A stretch of 64,000 nucleotides of DNA from Mycolicibacterium sp. TY81 (GCF_018326285.1 NZ_AP023363.1:213628-277627); one strand, 5' to 3'. Positions 1 to 8,518 are shown, counted from the stretch's first letter. Translations and numbers: made by a program. Notes: a model not told the origin generated them from the sequence alone.

Positions 1-932
1 TTCGTGGTGACGCCGTTTACGGCCGCGCTGACTGCGGGAACGACCGCCGTCTTATATTTGTCGAGCGCGTCTGCTATCGGCCCCAGTTTTGTCGGTAAGG
101 CCGAAGCGAAATTGCCTGCGGAATCGCTTGTCAAGGAATTGGCGACATTGCGGATGGAGTCGGCAATTCCGCTCGCTTTCGGGCCGAGCTTGTTAATCTC
201 CGACACGGTGTTCTTGAAGTCGGGCGTCGTCTCGATGGTCGGCGAGCTGGGCCAGACGTCGTCGGGCCGGTAGTTGAATGCGGCCCCGTTGGTCTTGGTC
301 ATGCCCTGATCGATTTTCTCGATCTCGGGATCACGGTTGCCGTCGCGTGTCAGGGGTAGGAACTGCGTCCGCGGAGGAACTGGCGGGGCGTTTCCGTCCG
401 GCGGGAATCCCACGCCGCCGATGCAGGAGATGAGACCGTTGACCAGTGACCTGCTGTCTTTGTCGAACAGCCAGGTCGCCGCGAGGGCTACTTCACCGAC
501 AATCGGCAGCGGCGCCAGTGCGGCCCGGCTGAGGGTCATCATCCCGCCCCGGGCGAGCAGCTTCGGCGCCGCTTTCGCTGCTGCTGAGGCAGCGGCACGG
601 CTCGCTGCGGCGGCCCCACGGCCTGCGGCTTGCCGGGCGGCGAATGTGGGGGCCTTGGTTGCGGCCAGCAAGCCGCGATAGGACTGTCCCCTGGCGGCGT
701 TCATGGCCGAGTTGACGGCCGGCACGCGGTGAGCGGCCAGCCGGAGCCCTGCGTAGCCACCCATCGCCGCAGCGGGGAGGCCTACCGCCTTACCCATGTC
801 GACGCTCTCCGGTGCGGTCAACGGGACGGCCGCCAGGGTTGGGGGAGTCGCAGGCGCGGCCTGCGCAGTACTCGCCGGACGGTTGGCCGGCGTCGCTGGG
901 GCGGGCGGTGTGGGCTGATCAGGAGAAGTCAT
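1..932 (-). CDS. Ala/Pro-rich protein of the secretion/transfer-like cluster, cut by the window edge
   Basis: An uninterrupted minus-strand frame starts with ATG at 932 and runs off the left edge (310 codons visible, C-terminus missing). The first 40 residues are rich in Pro, Ala and Thr. Residues about 85-150 are Ala-rich and partly hydrophobic, which could be a membrane-inserting stretch. The visible C-terminal part is hydrophilic, with Asn, Lys and Asp. I do not recognise the family. It lies 57 bp downstream of a small two-helix membrane protein on the same strand and opposite an FtsK-type ATPase cluster, so a role in a cell-envelope or transfer apparatus is an inference from context only. 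Confidence 0.6.
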   Translation of the reverse strand, partial: MTSPDQPTPPAPATPANRPASTAQAAPATPPTLAAVPLTAPESVDMGKAVGLPAAAMGGYAGLRLAAHRVPAVNSAMNAARGQSYRGLLAATKAPTFAARQAAGRGAAAASRAAASAAAKAAPKLLARGGMMTLSRAALAPLPIVGEVALAATWLFDKDSRSLVNGLISCIGGVGFPPDGNAPPVPPRTQFLPLTRDGNRDPEIEKIDQGMTKTNGAAFNYRPDDVWPSSPTIETTPDFKNTVSEINKLGPKASGIADSIRNVANSLTSDSAGNFASALPTKLGPIADALDKYKTAVVPAVSAAVNGVTT

Positions 933-989
933 TGCCTTTTAGCCTCAGGTCTTTCAGAAGTTTCAGTCGTTCGACAGAACGTGTGCCAT

Positions 990-1277
990 TTAATTGGCGA
1001 TATCGCCAACGTGGCCGGTCGCACCGCCGTATTTGTTTGTGATAAACAGCATCACAACTCCGACGACAATGACGGCGGCAACGGACATCATCGCAACGTC
1101 TTTGATCTTCTGGGATTCCTCTTTCTTATCGTCGCGAACAATGCGCCATCCGTTGGCCAGAACCAGAACGCCGGCAATCACGCCCAGCCACGTGTTTATC
1201 GTGCTGGCCGCCCATGAGCTCGACGATTCTCCATAGGCGACAATGACTTCCTGGGCTGCAGTATCCAGGGCTCCCAT
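990..1277 (-). CDS. Small two-helix membrane protein
   Basis: 95 aa. ATG at 1277 is preceded at proper spacing by GAAAGG. There are two hydrophobic helices, about residues 29-46 and 62-81, joined by a highly charged loop with RDDKKEE. This size and hairpin topology resemble pilin-like or TrbC/VirB2-like subunits of type IV secretion systems, and also many small actinobacterial membrane proteins. No sequence motif decides between them. It is transcribed away from the protease and FtsK genes, and a divergent promoter region (1278-1358) separates the two units. Membrane location is well supported; a conjugation role is a guess from the neighbours. Confidence 0.7.
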   Translation of the reverse strand: MGALDTAAQEVIVAYGESSSSWAASTINTWLGVIAGVLVLANGWRIVRDDKKEESQKIKDVAMMSVAAVIVVGVVMLFITNKYGGATGHVGDIAN

Positions 1278-1358
1278 TAGCGGACCTTTCGTCGTTTATA
1301 TCAACTAGGGTAACAGTGGGAAGGGGCCGCCAGTCCGCTTAAGAAAGGTGGTAATGCC

Positions 1359-1907
1359 ATGCAGCCGATCCTTGTTCGGATGGAGCTGGGCACTGTCGAC
1401 GGTCCTGTGCCGAACTTCTCGGTGATCGTCGACGAGTTTGTCCGCAAATCTGCTGAAGCCGGTGTTGCTGGTGTGCGGCCGGCCATGAAGATCAAGGAAG
1501 TTCTTGAGCAGCCGGAGAAGTGGGGCGCCGCGCCGGGCGCTGAGGGTTACGTGGCGTTTTTGGGGACCCAGGCCGAGGACGGTAAGCAGGTGGTGGCGGC
1601 GCTGTCCAAGATCACCGTCGGCGCCCCGGCGGTGATCACCGTCAAGATTCTCACCCCTGCCGAGGTTGACGAATTCCAGGCGCTGGCGAAACAGATCTCT
1701 GAGATCCGCAAGGAGCTGCAGAAGAAGTCGGCCCCATTGGCTGCCACGCCTGGGCGGCATTCGCTGTCGCCCAACGTCGCCGCCGGCGGCGGCTATGGTC
1801 CTGCGTCCACTCTTGCACCGGCGACGGGCGAACCGTTCGTCCTGGCGTTGGGTACCCCGGAGGATGCCTCAAAAGTTCCCCTCGACATCCTCAACCTGGT
1901 GCGGTGA
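1359..1907 (+). CDS. Hypothetical protein, first gene of the protease/FtsK operon
   Basis: 182 aa. The start is the ATG at 1359 with AGAAAGG about 10 nt upstream; an out-of-frame ATG at 1353 is ignored. No signal peptide or membrane helix is visible. Residues 20-110 look like a compact mixed alpha/beta domain, followed by a short charged helix (KQISEIRKELQKK) and a Pro/Ala/Gly-rich C-terminal tail. The stop overlaps the start of the downstream secreted protease (TGATG), implying translational coupling. Family not recognised. The context suggests a partner of the ATPase and exported protease. Confidence 0.65.
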   Translation: MQPILVRMELGTVDGPVPNFSVIVDEFVRKSAEAGVAGVRPAMKIKEVLEQPEKWGAAPGAEGYVAFLGTQAEDGKQVVAALSKITVGAPAVITVKILTPAEVDEFQALAKQISEIRKELQKKSAPLAATPGRHSLSPNVAAGGGYGPASTLAPATGEPFVLALGTPEDASKVPLDILNLVR

Positions 1908-2605
1908 TGTGGCGCCCGACAATTGCTGCCGCGGCCGGGGTGTGGTCGCTGCTTGTCGGTCTCGCACCGGTCAGTGATGCCGATGCGCCCGGCCTGCAAT
2001 TGCAGCCAGGAGTGTCGATATATGTCGTCAATCGTCAGACCCAGATGGAGTCGACGTGCACTCTCGGGTGGCTGATTGTTTCCCCGCAGGGGCAGGTGCA
2101 GGCGTTAACAGCCGCGCACTGCCGGACAGGTCCGGAGATCGACGTCCGCAACCCGGTAAGTGGCGATTCTCTGGCGGCCGGCAGTTGGGTGCATTCTGAG
2201 CATTCGCCGCGCGACACCGTTCTGCAGGGTACTGACATTGCAACGGTGGCTCTTTCGCCGAACCTGGGGCATAGCGTGAACACCCGTGACGGGTTGAGCC
2301 CGTCCGGGGTTTCTTCGGCGCAGGACCTCCGGGATGACCCTCCTGTCCGAATCTGCAAGCGCGGTGGCACAACCGGCGTCTCGTGCGGGCCGATGGTCGC
2401 AGTGAGCGAGGATCGTGTGACCTTCCGCGCCAAGGTTGATCACGGAGACTCTGGGGGCCCCGTCTGGGCGGTTTCCAATGCCGGCGTGGTTACGGCGGTG
2501 GCGGTGGTGGCCGGCCAATCCGATGACGACCCGACGCTGACCGTCGGTCAGCTGATCAATCCTTGGCTTGTCCAGTGGGGGAGCAGGCTGGGGGTGGCCG
2601 CGTGA
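1907..2605 (+). CDS. Exported trypsin-like (S1-type) serine protease
   Basis: 232 aa from the ATG at 1907, which overlaps the previous stop; GTG at 1904 is an alternative. The N-terminus is a plausible Sec signal peptide (hydrophobic run AAAAGVWSLLVGLAP, Ala-rich cleavage area near residue 27). The catalytic triad is readable: His in LTAAHC (about 71), Asp in TDIATVAL (about 110) and Ser in GDSGGPV (about 182). Four further Cys residues could form disulfides. The fold is chymotrypsin-like, not subtilisin-like, so this is not a mycosin. It should act outside the membrane. Its place between an unknown protein and an FtsK-type ATPase suggests processing of surface or transfer components. The stop overlaps the GTG of the next gene. 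Confidence 0.85.
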   Translation: MWRPTIAAAAGVWSLLVGLAPVSDADAPGLQLQPGVSIYVVNRQTQMESTCTLGWLIVSPQGQVQALTAAHCRTGPEIDVRNPVSGDSLAAGSWVHSEHSPRDTVLQGTDIATVALSPNLGHSVNTRDGLSPSGVSSAQDLRDDPPVRICKRGGTTGVSCGPMVAVSEDRVTFRAKVDHGDSGGPVWAVSNAGVVTAVAVVAGQSDDDPTLTVGQLINPWLVQWGSRLGVAA

Positions 2606-4635
2606 CACTGGTCCTCGGGCTCGTCGCCGCCTGGCTGATGAGTTGCTACTTCAACGGTTTCTCGTCGTTCTGGTGCCGAATCGGAATGCTTTCACCGGCG
2701 GGCCAGTCGCACCTGTTCGATTTGCCGTGGTGCTATCCCGCCGTCGGCTGGACGGCGGGAGCGTTGCTTGTCGACGCGGGCGTCTTGGCTAGCGTCTGCG
2801 TGATGACCCACGCCGTGGGCCAATTTCATTCGCAGCGAGTGACCGGTGAAGACGGCAGGCAGCGCACCGAGCGGAGTTTCGCCAGCGCCCGGGCGGTCCA
2901 CGTCTATGTCAACGTCCTTGGTTGCGCCGCGGTGGCCGCGGGGGTGGGCATTGGGGTGCAGTTCGGCTGGGGGCCGACTCTCGCTGTGCCCCTTGTCCTT
3001 CTAGGGCTGGTCGTGCTGACTGTGGAGTCCGGCCGCACCAGAACTCCCGCGGCAGTGGAAGGCGCGGAGCCTGATGTCGATGACTCCCAGTTCATCGGGT
3101 TGGCCGAGCCGCTGGACCTGTCCGCACTGCCGCCACACTTCCTGCAGCGGGGAAGTCTGCACGAAGACCTGAGACGGCTCGTCAAGTTGGCTGCGTCCAA
3201 GTTCCCCTACAAACTGGCTCTCGATATCAGCGCCACCGAGTTGGAGAACGATGGCAAGGGCGCATATCGGTTGGTCGCGTGGGGGTTTCGCTGCGTGGAG
3301 CCCGGCTACCTGACCGACACCGGCATACAGCAGAAACTGCAGACCACGTTCCTGAAAGGGACGGGAGGAATCTGGTCGTTCCGCTTCGATCCGCAAAGCG
3401 ATACCTTCGGCGCCTCCCGCAAATCCAGCATCCCCACGTTGGCATGGCCCCCGATGTGGCCCGTGATCTCCTCGGTCGCCGAAGCCAGAAAGCGTTACAC
3501 CGGGTGGGAATTCAAAGTCGGTATATCCGCACGCGGGGTAGTGGGCGTCTGCATGGAGAAGATGGCCCACATCAAGATCATCGGCGAAACCGGCTCCGGG
3601 AAATCAGTGGCTATTCGTAGCTTTCTCGAGCAGTTCCGCGCCATGGGGTGGATGCTGATCCTCGCCGATGGCAAAGGGGCCGACTACGCCGGCTATTTCG
3701 CCCCGCACGAGGATGACCACGGTCTACCTGTACCCGGAACGGTGGCCGTCGGATTGGGTTCCACGGCGCGAGGGATGGCCTACGTCGGTGCCATCGTCCT
3801 GGCATACCAGATCCTGTTGGAGCGCCAGGACGGCTCCCTGCAGGCCAAGATTGACGACCCGGAGAACTGGAATTCATTCACCCCGGTCTTGCTCGTGTTG
3901 GACGAGATCAAGAGCATGCGGGAGAAGTGGAAGGCCCTCGGCAAGGAGTGGGCCTCGGTCATCGAGTCGATGGTCACCGAGATCACCTCGCTGGGCCGAG
4001 AGCTGCGCGTGCACGTCATGATAATTTCTCAGGACGCACGGGACGTGTCGATTCCGGGTGTATGGAATTCCAACCTGCCCTTGACGATCTCGTTGGGCAA
4101 GCCCAGCCCCATGACTGTTGACAAGGGCTTCGAGGATTCCGTGCGACCGAAGGTCCGGATGATTCGTGAGTCGATGGACCCAAGTATCAAGGGCCGCTGC
4201 CTGATTGCATCCATCGATCCCGACAATGGTGCAGCGGATGCTACCGAGTACCAGGGGTATTTGGGGTACAGCCCCGGCGAGCATTGGAACAACCCCAAGC
4301 TGCCGCCCAACACCAAAGATTACTGGCTTCCCTTCAAAGAACAGGTTTCTGATCGAGTGCCGCGCCTGTACACGCGGCAGTGGTTCAAGATCGATGAGAA
4401 GTCCGCGGCGCAGCGGGAAGCGGAGGAGAACGGCGCGCCCGATCTGGGGTTCATCGACTTTGACCAGTTCACTGTCGACGAGGTCAAGAGGTTGGACAGG
4501 GTGCGGCTCGATATGCGCGACCCGAAGAGCGGCAAGATCGTGCCCGACCCGGAAATGGCGAAATACGATCCGTCTAGTCGGCAATATGTGTGCCGGCCGA
4601 AGGGCAGCCGCCGCAAGATCGTCGCCGAGCTTTAG
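2602..4635 (+). CDS. FtsK/SpoIIIE-type membrane DNA-translocase ATPase
   Basis: 677 aa from GTG at 2602 (GTGA overlap with the protease); an upstream TTG at 2563 would only add residues shared with that gene. The N-terminal 140 residues contain several hydrophobic segments (about 2-18, 48-72 and a pair at 98-140). Walker A is GETGSGKS (about 328-335) and Walker B is LLVLDE (about 430-435), followed by a conserved ISQD-type segment. This is the architecture of FtsK/SpoIIIE translocases such as actinomycete TraB or coupling ATPases. The likely role is ATP-driven DNA or protein transport at the membrane during plasmid transfer. No gamma-type DNA-recognition domain is evident at the C-terminus. 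Confidence 0.85.
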   Translation: MTLVLGLVAAWLMSCYFNGFSSFWCRIGMLSPAGQSHLFDLPWCYPAVGWTAGALLVDAGVLASVCVMTHAVGQFHSQRVTGEDGRQRTERSFASARAVHVYVNVLGCAAVAAGVGIGVQFGWGPTLAVPLVLLGLVVLTVESGRTRTPAAVEGAEPDVDDSQFIGLAEPLDLSALPPHFLQRGSLHEDLRRLVKLAASKFPYKLALDISATELENDGKGAYRLVAWGFRCVEPGYLTDTGIQQKLQTTFLKGTGGIWSFRFDPQSDTFGASRKSSIPTLAWPPMWPVISSVAEARKRYTGWEFKVGISARGVVGVCMEKMAHIKIIGETGSGKSVAIRSFLEQFRAMGWMLILADGKGADYAGYFAPHEDDHGLPVPGTVAVGLGSTARGMAYVGAIVLAYQILLERQDGSLQAKIDDPENWNSFTPVLLVLDEIKSMREKWKALGKEWASVIESMVTEITSLGRELRVHVMIISQDARDVSIPGVWNSNLPLTISLGKPSPMTVDKGFEDSVRPKVRMIRESMDPSIKGRCLIASIDPDNGAADATEYQGYLGYSPGEHWNNPKLPPNTKDYWLPFKEQVSDRVPRLYTRQWFKIDEKSAAQREAEENGAPDLGFIDFDQFTVDEVKRLDRVRLDMRDPKSGKIVPDPEMAKYDPSSRQYVCRPKGSRRKIVAEL

Positions 4636-4716
4636 CCAGTCTCGGTTTGAAACGTCAACCGCGCCAACACAAATAGAGCCGTCGACAGGCGGACGCGCAG
4701 GAAAGGCACAGCGGAC

Positions 4717-4923
4717 ATGGATGTGGTTAAGCGGGCCGACCAATTGGCGGTGGGTGATGAGATCGTGGAGGACAACGGCAGCTACCGGCAGGTACGCGGG
4801 CTGAATTTGCCTGGCACCGACTGGAATCCGCACAAGACGGTCGTCCGAATCAATCTGGGCTACGGGTGGCTTTCTTGGCCGGTGACGAAAAAGGTCACTG
4901 TCATCTCACCAACGTCGCGATAA
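4717..4923 (+). CDS. Small acidic/beta-rich hypothetical protein
   Basis: 68 aa. ATG at 4717 is preceded by GGAAAGG about 10 nt upstream. The motif ADQLAVGDEI near the N-terminus is followed by alternating hydrophobic residues, typical of a small beta-barrel (SH3- or Hint-like) fold. A second small protein with the similar pattern [12 protein letters not shown] lies at 38,140. Both could be minor DNA-binding or regulatory accessory proteins. There is no catalytic motif. It sits between the FtsK-type gene and lsr2 and may share their transcript. Confidence 0.5.
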   Translation: MDVVKRADQLAVGDEIVEDNGSYRQVRGLNLPGTDWNPHKTVVRINLGYGWLSWPVTKKVTVISPTSR

Positions 4924-5004
4924 GTCCGGCGGCCATCAGTAAGCGATGGCGGACAACGCGATAGGCTTACGCGACTTTCACCGATCCCAAAGGAGGCCGC
5001 GACT

Positions 5005-5427
5005 GTGGGCCAGTACGTGACCACCCACTATGTCGACGACTACGACGGAAGCCCGATCGATGGGGACGCCATTGATGCGGTTGACTTTTCGTATCGCGGC
5101 AAGACCTACAAGTTGGAGCTCAACGCCAAGAACGGCGCGCAGTTCGACAAAGACATCCAGAAGTGGATCGACGCGGCCGAGAAAGCCGCGGCGAATACGG
5201 AGGCGCCCGCGCCCCGAAAGGCGCGATCCACTACGAAACGCGCGAGCGCGAAGTCCGGCAAGGCAGCTCGGGCTGGTCGGCGCAAGGCCTCCGCGTCAAC
5301 CTCCGCCGCGGCTGGCCGTGAGCAGAGCCGAGCAATTCGTGAGTGGGCCAAAGCTAGTGGCATCGAGGTGCCGGCGCGTGGCCGGATTCCCGCGGCAGTG
5401 GTTGAGGCATACAACAACGCCCCATAG
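5005..5427 (+). CDS. lsr2: Lsr2-family nucleoid-associated DNA-bridging protein
   Basis: 140 aa from GTG at 5005, chosen because of the strong AAAGGAGG eleven bases upstream. The N-terminal dimerisation half has the Lsr2 signature TTHYVDDYDGSPIDG and a predicted beta-sheet/helix. A long Lys/Arg/Ala-rich linker (about 68-105) is followed by the C-terminal DNA-binding domain REWAKASGIEVPARGRIP, containing the AT-minor-groove RGR motif. Chromosomal Lsr2 is about 112 aa, so the linker is unusually long here. Lsr2 silences AT-rich and horizontally acquired DNA; a plasmid copy probably coats the element or mimics host Lsr2. Convergent with the espR-like gene. Confidence 0.93.
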   Translation: MGQYVTTHYVDDYDGSPIDGDAIDAVDFSYRGKTYKLELNAKNGAQFDKDIQKWIDAAEKAAANTEAPAPRKARSTTKRASAKSGKAARAGRRKASASTSAAAGREQSRAIREWAKASGIEVPARGRIPAAVVEAYNNAP

Positions 5428-5475
5428 TTTCGGCGGCTGGCGCGCGCGCGACAATTCATCGTGAATAGCCAGATG

Positions 5476-5508
5476 CCTGCCGTCGGCGAGTTATTCGTCG
5501 ACGGCAGG
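5476..5508. terminator. Hairpin between convergent lsr2 and espR-like genes
   Basis: Perfect 10-bp arms CCTGCCGTCG (5476-5485) and CGACGGCAGG (5499-5508) flank a 13-nt loop. It spans the 3' end of the espR-like gene and lies 49 bp past the lsr2 stop, where a bidirectional terminator is expected. There is no T-tract. Confidence 0.5.
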
Positions 5509-5949
5509 AATATCTACCGGTGGAAGCCGCTCAAGGGCGCGAGCGCGGTCGAGGATGGCCGCGATATCGCGCCGCGCCTCGGGGGACAGGCCCGCGGCCC
5601 GGGCGGCGATCCCGCTTACGCCGGCCTCGCGCATCGCGCGGAGCATTTCGAGCTGCGACTCGATCTCTGCGTTGTGGCCGGGTTCGAGCAGGTAGCGCGC
5701 CGAGACCCCGAAGTACTCGGCGATGGCCTTCAAGTTCTTCATGGTGGGGTTGGATTTTTTGCCGGTGCGCAGCTGACCCAGGTACTGGGGCGTGATGTTG
5801 ATCCCGGTTTTTTGTTTGATCCCTCGGGCGGCGGCGTAGTTTGACAGCGGCGCTGCACCACGCGGGTGCATCGTGTCGAAGAGCGTGTTGAGTTTGGCGG
5901 CGAGATCTGAACCATCGACTTCACTGATGGTCTCGGGTCCGTCTGTCAT
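5491..5949 (-). CDS. EspR-like XRE-family nucleoid-associated regulator
   Basis: 152 aa from the ATG at 5949; the longer upstream frame lacks coding character. Residues about 12-25 (LAAKLNTLFDTMHP) and the HTH segment ITPQYLGQLRTGKKSNPTMK match the layout of mycobacterial EspR. So does the C-terminal dimerisation half, MLRAMREAGVSGIAARAAGL. EspR (about 132 aa) controls espACD and other cell-envelope genes and acts as an architectural factor. A plasmid copy beside lsr2 and an FtsK-type gene suggests control of the element's own secretion or transfer genes, or interference with the host regulon. The assignment rests on several collinear motifs. Confidence 0.85.
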   Translation of the reverse strand: MTDGPETISEVDGSDLAAKLNTLFDTMHPRGAAPLSNYAAARGIKQKTGINITPQYLGQLRTGKKSNPTMKNLKAIAEYFGVSARYLLEPGHNAEIESQLEMLRAMREAGVSGIAARAAGLSPEARRDIAAILDRARALERLPPVDIPAVDE

Positions 5950-6005
5950 AGCTCCCAGTTTCGTTGCCCGGCGTCGATCGAAACTGATGGTACAGCTAAT
6001 TCGTG

Positions 6006-6917
6006 TCAGGGCAGCTGTGATCTGATAAACGCAGCGATACGGGCATTGGCGCCCTCGGGTACGGTGCCGCCCGAGCGAACAGACCACGACTCCTCTGTTG
6101 TGAGGCCGGTGAGGACGCTGATCAGGGGTTCTGGCAGTGGGCTGCGCCGGCAGGCGGCGTCGTAGCGGGCTGCCGTGGAGTCCGGAATCCGACTCAGGAG
6201 CAATTGACGCTTTGCTTCCAATTCATGGACGGCCTGCAGTAGTTTCGCGGCCGACTCGCGATCGGTGAGCGCGGCCATCCGCCACGAGCTCGCTGTCAGT
6301 GCCGCGACCTTTGCGCATTGTCCCAACGCGACATCCAGCGTGGTGGCGAATCGCGGGTTGCTCGGCGGTGGCAGCTGGTCGATGAGCGAGTCGATCATGT
6401 CGATGTACGCCTCGACGTGGGCGGTGAGCACTTCAGAGCCCTTGATCCGGTGGACCGGGAGCGCCGGGGTGGCCTCTGATGACTCGTTGGAGAAACTGTT
6501 GACCAGCTCGTCGAGTACCGCGTCATCAGAACCGGCATTAACGAGGCGGTAGAACGACCCTGACTTCCATCCCAGGCCGGCCTCCAGTTTGGCGACCGTC
6601 GTTGGCCTTGGCACTTTGACGCCGCGTTCAAGGTGGCTGACGGACATCTTTGCAATACCTGCCATAGCGGCGACATCGTCTAGGTTCCAGCCGCGCCGCT
6701 CCCGCAAACGCCGCAGTGCGCGACCAGCGTCCTCGAAACTCAAGGCGCGCTGTCGGGGCTCGGCGGCGAAGGCATGGGGCAAATGGTACCGAGTCACGTT
6801 TTCTGTAGTGATATCTCGCCGTTCTGACACACCGGGTTGCCGGTAAGTGTGATTTCCTCGGGGTGAGTCATGCCCTTCGTTGGCGTCGCCTGAGCACAAT
6901 AACTCGTCTACCTGCAC
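6006..6917 (-). CDS. XRE-family transcriptional regulator with long C-terminal domain
   Basis: 303 aa. GTG at 6917 has GGAGA 8 nt upstream. A helix-turn-helix (about residues 66-113) includes LRRLRERRGWNLDDVAAMAG and SVSHLERG. It is followed by about 190 residues of mostly helical sequence with no recognised ligand domain, possibly for oligomerisation. It lies 56 bp upstream of the espR-like gene on the same strand, so the two may be co-transcribed. The first 29 residues are low-complexity; a GTG at 6830 is an alternative start. Divergent from the WhiB operon, it could control the shared 400-bp promoter region. Confidence 0.75.
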   Translation of the reverse strand: MQVDELLCSGDANEGHDSPRGNHTYRQPGVSERRDITTENVTRYHLPHAFAAEPRQRALSFEDAGRALRRLRERRGWNLDDVAAMAGIAKMSVSHLERGVKVPRPTTVAKLEAGLGWKSGSFYRLVNAGSDDAVLDELVNSFSNESSEATPALPVHRIKGSEVLTAHVEAYIDMIDSLIDQLPPPSNPRFATTLDVALGQCAKVAALTASSWRMAALTDRESAAKLLQAVHELEAKRQLLLSRIPDSTAARYDAACRRSPLPEPLISVLTGLTTEESWSVRSGGTVPEGANARIAAFIRSQLP

Positions 6918-7325
6918 TCATGTCTCCATCTCGCGTAGCACTGGCGGTGATGAGCGATCACAGTTAGCGAAAAGATGCGATTTTGTTGATCGTACCCTGG
7001 TGCGCGCACTGAGCCCAGCGATTGCGAAAATCGGCCGTTTAGCTGCGGGTATCGGAGTCCTTGGTACATCCACGGCACCCAGCCCGGATCGCCCGTGTAT
7101 CACCTTTTCTCACCATTGGTCTTGTAATTGTGATTCGGTTGAGCCTATTCTGAGCACACTCCGAGTTGGCGAGAGGCGGGACGCTACAGAACCTGCCCAA
7201 GCCAACCCGGACGTATTGGGTCAGCGGTTTCCGTTGACGCGCCTGTATAGAAACTAGTAGTTTCCATTTTGGCGGGGGTGGTCCACCACCCACCGACCGG
7301 CAAGACCCGGGGGAAGGGGATTGAT
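6918..7325. promoter_or_regulatory. Divergent promoter region with operator-like palindrome (7250-7264)
   Basis: 408 bp without a convincing gene separate the XRE regulator from the WhiB operon. A perfect 15-bp dyad GAAACTAGTAGTTTC sits at 7250-7264, 62 bp before the WhiB start and overlapping a TATAGA hexamer at 7246-7251. It is a natural candidate for the XRE regulator's binding site. No -35 element with standard spacing was identified. Confidence 0.45.
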
Positions 7326-7748
7326 ATGGGGCATGGGGCGGATGTCGCCACGGTGACCGAGGACCGGCACCAGCTGAGTCTTTTCGACGACGACGACGGC
7401 CAGGAGCCTGCCTACGTCATAGCGCCTGTGCGACGTGAGGGTATGCGGGCCCCAACCCGCGACCAGCCGGCTCCGTGCCGCGGCGGCGATGATCCAGACG
7501 TTTGGACCGATGAGAACCATTTCCCCGAGCTGGCGCCGATCTGCGGTTCATGCCCGTTCCGCCAGTGGTGCGCGACCGAGGCGCTCGACCAAGCCGCTCA
7601 GTATCACATCGTCGGTATGTGGGCCGGCATCGATTTCACTGAAACGGATCGCTCGGGCCGCTACCGCCGCCGAATCCAGAAACTCGAATACATCGCGGCG
7701 ACCGGGAGAGTCCCCCGCACGCGCCGAAACCGGAGATCGGCCGCGTGA
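7326..7748 (+). CDS. WhiB-like iron-sulfur transcription factor
   Basis: 140 aa from ATG at 7326 with GGAAGGGG upstream; an in-frame start 57 bp earlier is less likely. The four [4Fe-4S] cysteines follow the Wbl pattern: one in APCRGGDD, then CGSC and a fourth in RQWC. The Wbl beta-turn signature appears as GMWAGID. The C-terminus is basic (RYRRR, RTRRNRR), fit for DNA contact. Wbl proteins bind sigma-A region 4 and respond to redox or NO. It heads the long plus-strand operon and overlaps the next gene by GTGA, so it may autoregulate that operon. Confidence 0.9.
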   Translation: MGHGADVATVTEDRHQLSLFDDDDGQEPAYVIAPVRREGMRAPTRDQPAPCRGGDDPDVWTDENHFPELAPICGSCPFRQWCATEALDQAAQYHIVGMWAGIDFTETDRSGRYRRRIQKLEYIAATGRVPRTRRNRRSAA

Positions 7749-8026
7749 ACGCGCCCAGTCCGGTGCAAGCCGGGGTCCTCGACATCCTGGCATGTGGCCG
7801 CGCGATGACCGTGGTTGAGCTGCAGGCGCGGCTCACGACAACCGGGCTCGGTGCGCTGCACGTTGAGCCGATCTATCAGGGCCTCGGAGCATTGGTGCGC
7901 CGGGGGATGGTGGCGAAAGTTCAGCTGCCAGGGCAACCGCGAGCGCATTGGGCCATGGCTGGTTCGGCGGCAACGCACCTCGGAGCAGCCGCATACCGCG
8001 GCCTTGAGGAGGCACATGCCAGGTGA
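7745..8026 (+). CDS. Small winged-helix-like DNA-binding protein
   Basis: 93 aa. GTG at 7745 overlaps the WhiB stop. Residues 8-75 read as a winged-helix: GVLDILACGRAMTVVELQARL, then a recognition-helix region YQGLGALVRRGMVAKV and a wing. Such proteins resemble phage or plasmid repressors and PadR/MarR-type minimal wHTH domains. It is translationally coupled to the WhiB-like gene, so they probably act on the same targets. A terminator hairpin follows 70 bp downstream, which would make whiB plus this gene a first transcription unit. Confidence 0.65.
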   Translation: MNAPSPVQAGVLDILACGRAMTVVELQARLTTTGLGALHVEPIYQGLGALVRRGMVAKVQLPGQPRAHWAMAGSAATHLGAAAYRGLEEAHAR

Positions 8027-8094
8027 TGTCAGCTCCGCAGGTTTCGGCCTGTGGAGCCCGTTGTCCCAGTAGCGGAGATCAGCCCCGGACATAA

Positions 8095-8121
8095 GAAATG
8101 CCCCCGCAAGGGGGGCATTTC
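8095..8121. terminator. Strong intrinsic-type hairpin
   Basis: Arms GAAATGCCCCC (8095-8105) and GGGGGCATTTC (8111-8121) pair perfectly around a short GCAAG loop. This lies in the 330-bp gap between the wHTH gene and the zinc-ribbon gene. AT-rich stem ends but no long T-run; functions in either direction are possible. The rest of 8027-8356 shows no convincing coding sequence. Confidence 0.7.
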
Positions 8122-8356
8122 CGAGGCGGAAGAGAAATGCCACTTTCTCGTCCGCGGTCTCCCCGGTAGAGGAGGAGTGACTTTGCTAGGTCCATTTCAG
8201 GGTAGTGGTTTGTCTGCTCCCGAATCAAGCGTTCCTGCACCACGAGTTCGATCGTTGGCGTTGACCTGCGTGAACTCGCCCAGTCGAGGCAATAAGTCAC
8301 CGGCCAGTGCCGTCTCCGGGGCCCGTAGCTGGGTTTCGATCTTCGAGGACTGCCCG

Positions 8357-8518
8357 ATGTGCGAGCGACCGCCGGTCGAGCCAGTGCGCGTGGAAGGGCG
8401 GTTGATCTGCCGCAGCTGCACGGGGACGTGCACCATCTGCGGCTCAGCATGTGTCGCCGGTGACGATGCGTGCAGCGAGTGCTGCATGCACCTGGATTTC
8501 GGCGCGGTGCCAGCATGA
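8357..8518 (+). CDS. Small cysteine-rich zinc-ribbon protein
   Basis: 53 aa. The ATG at 8357 has GAGGA 8 nt upstream. Upstream codons in the same frame (from 8051) look non-coding, so I reject the longer reading. Paired cysteines CRSC, CTIC and CSECC form probable zinc knuckles. Similar tiny zinc proteins are common in actinobacteriophage and plasmid operons, and several more follow here. The stop overlaps the start of the next gene (ATGA), supporting real translation. Confidence 0.6.
   Translation: MCERPPVEPVRVEGRLICRSCTGTCTICGSACVAGDDACSECCMHLDFGAVPA

Noticed and set aside
3874..4833. A 319-codon minus-strand frame
   Set aside because: It is antisense to the FtsK-type gene with its clear ATPase motifs.
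8051..8356. Long N-terminal extension of the small zinc-ribbon gene
   Set aside because: It crosses a terminator hairpin and reads as non-coding. The ATG at 8357 has a good ribosome binding site.
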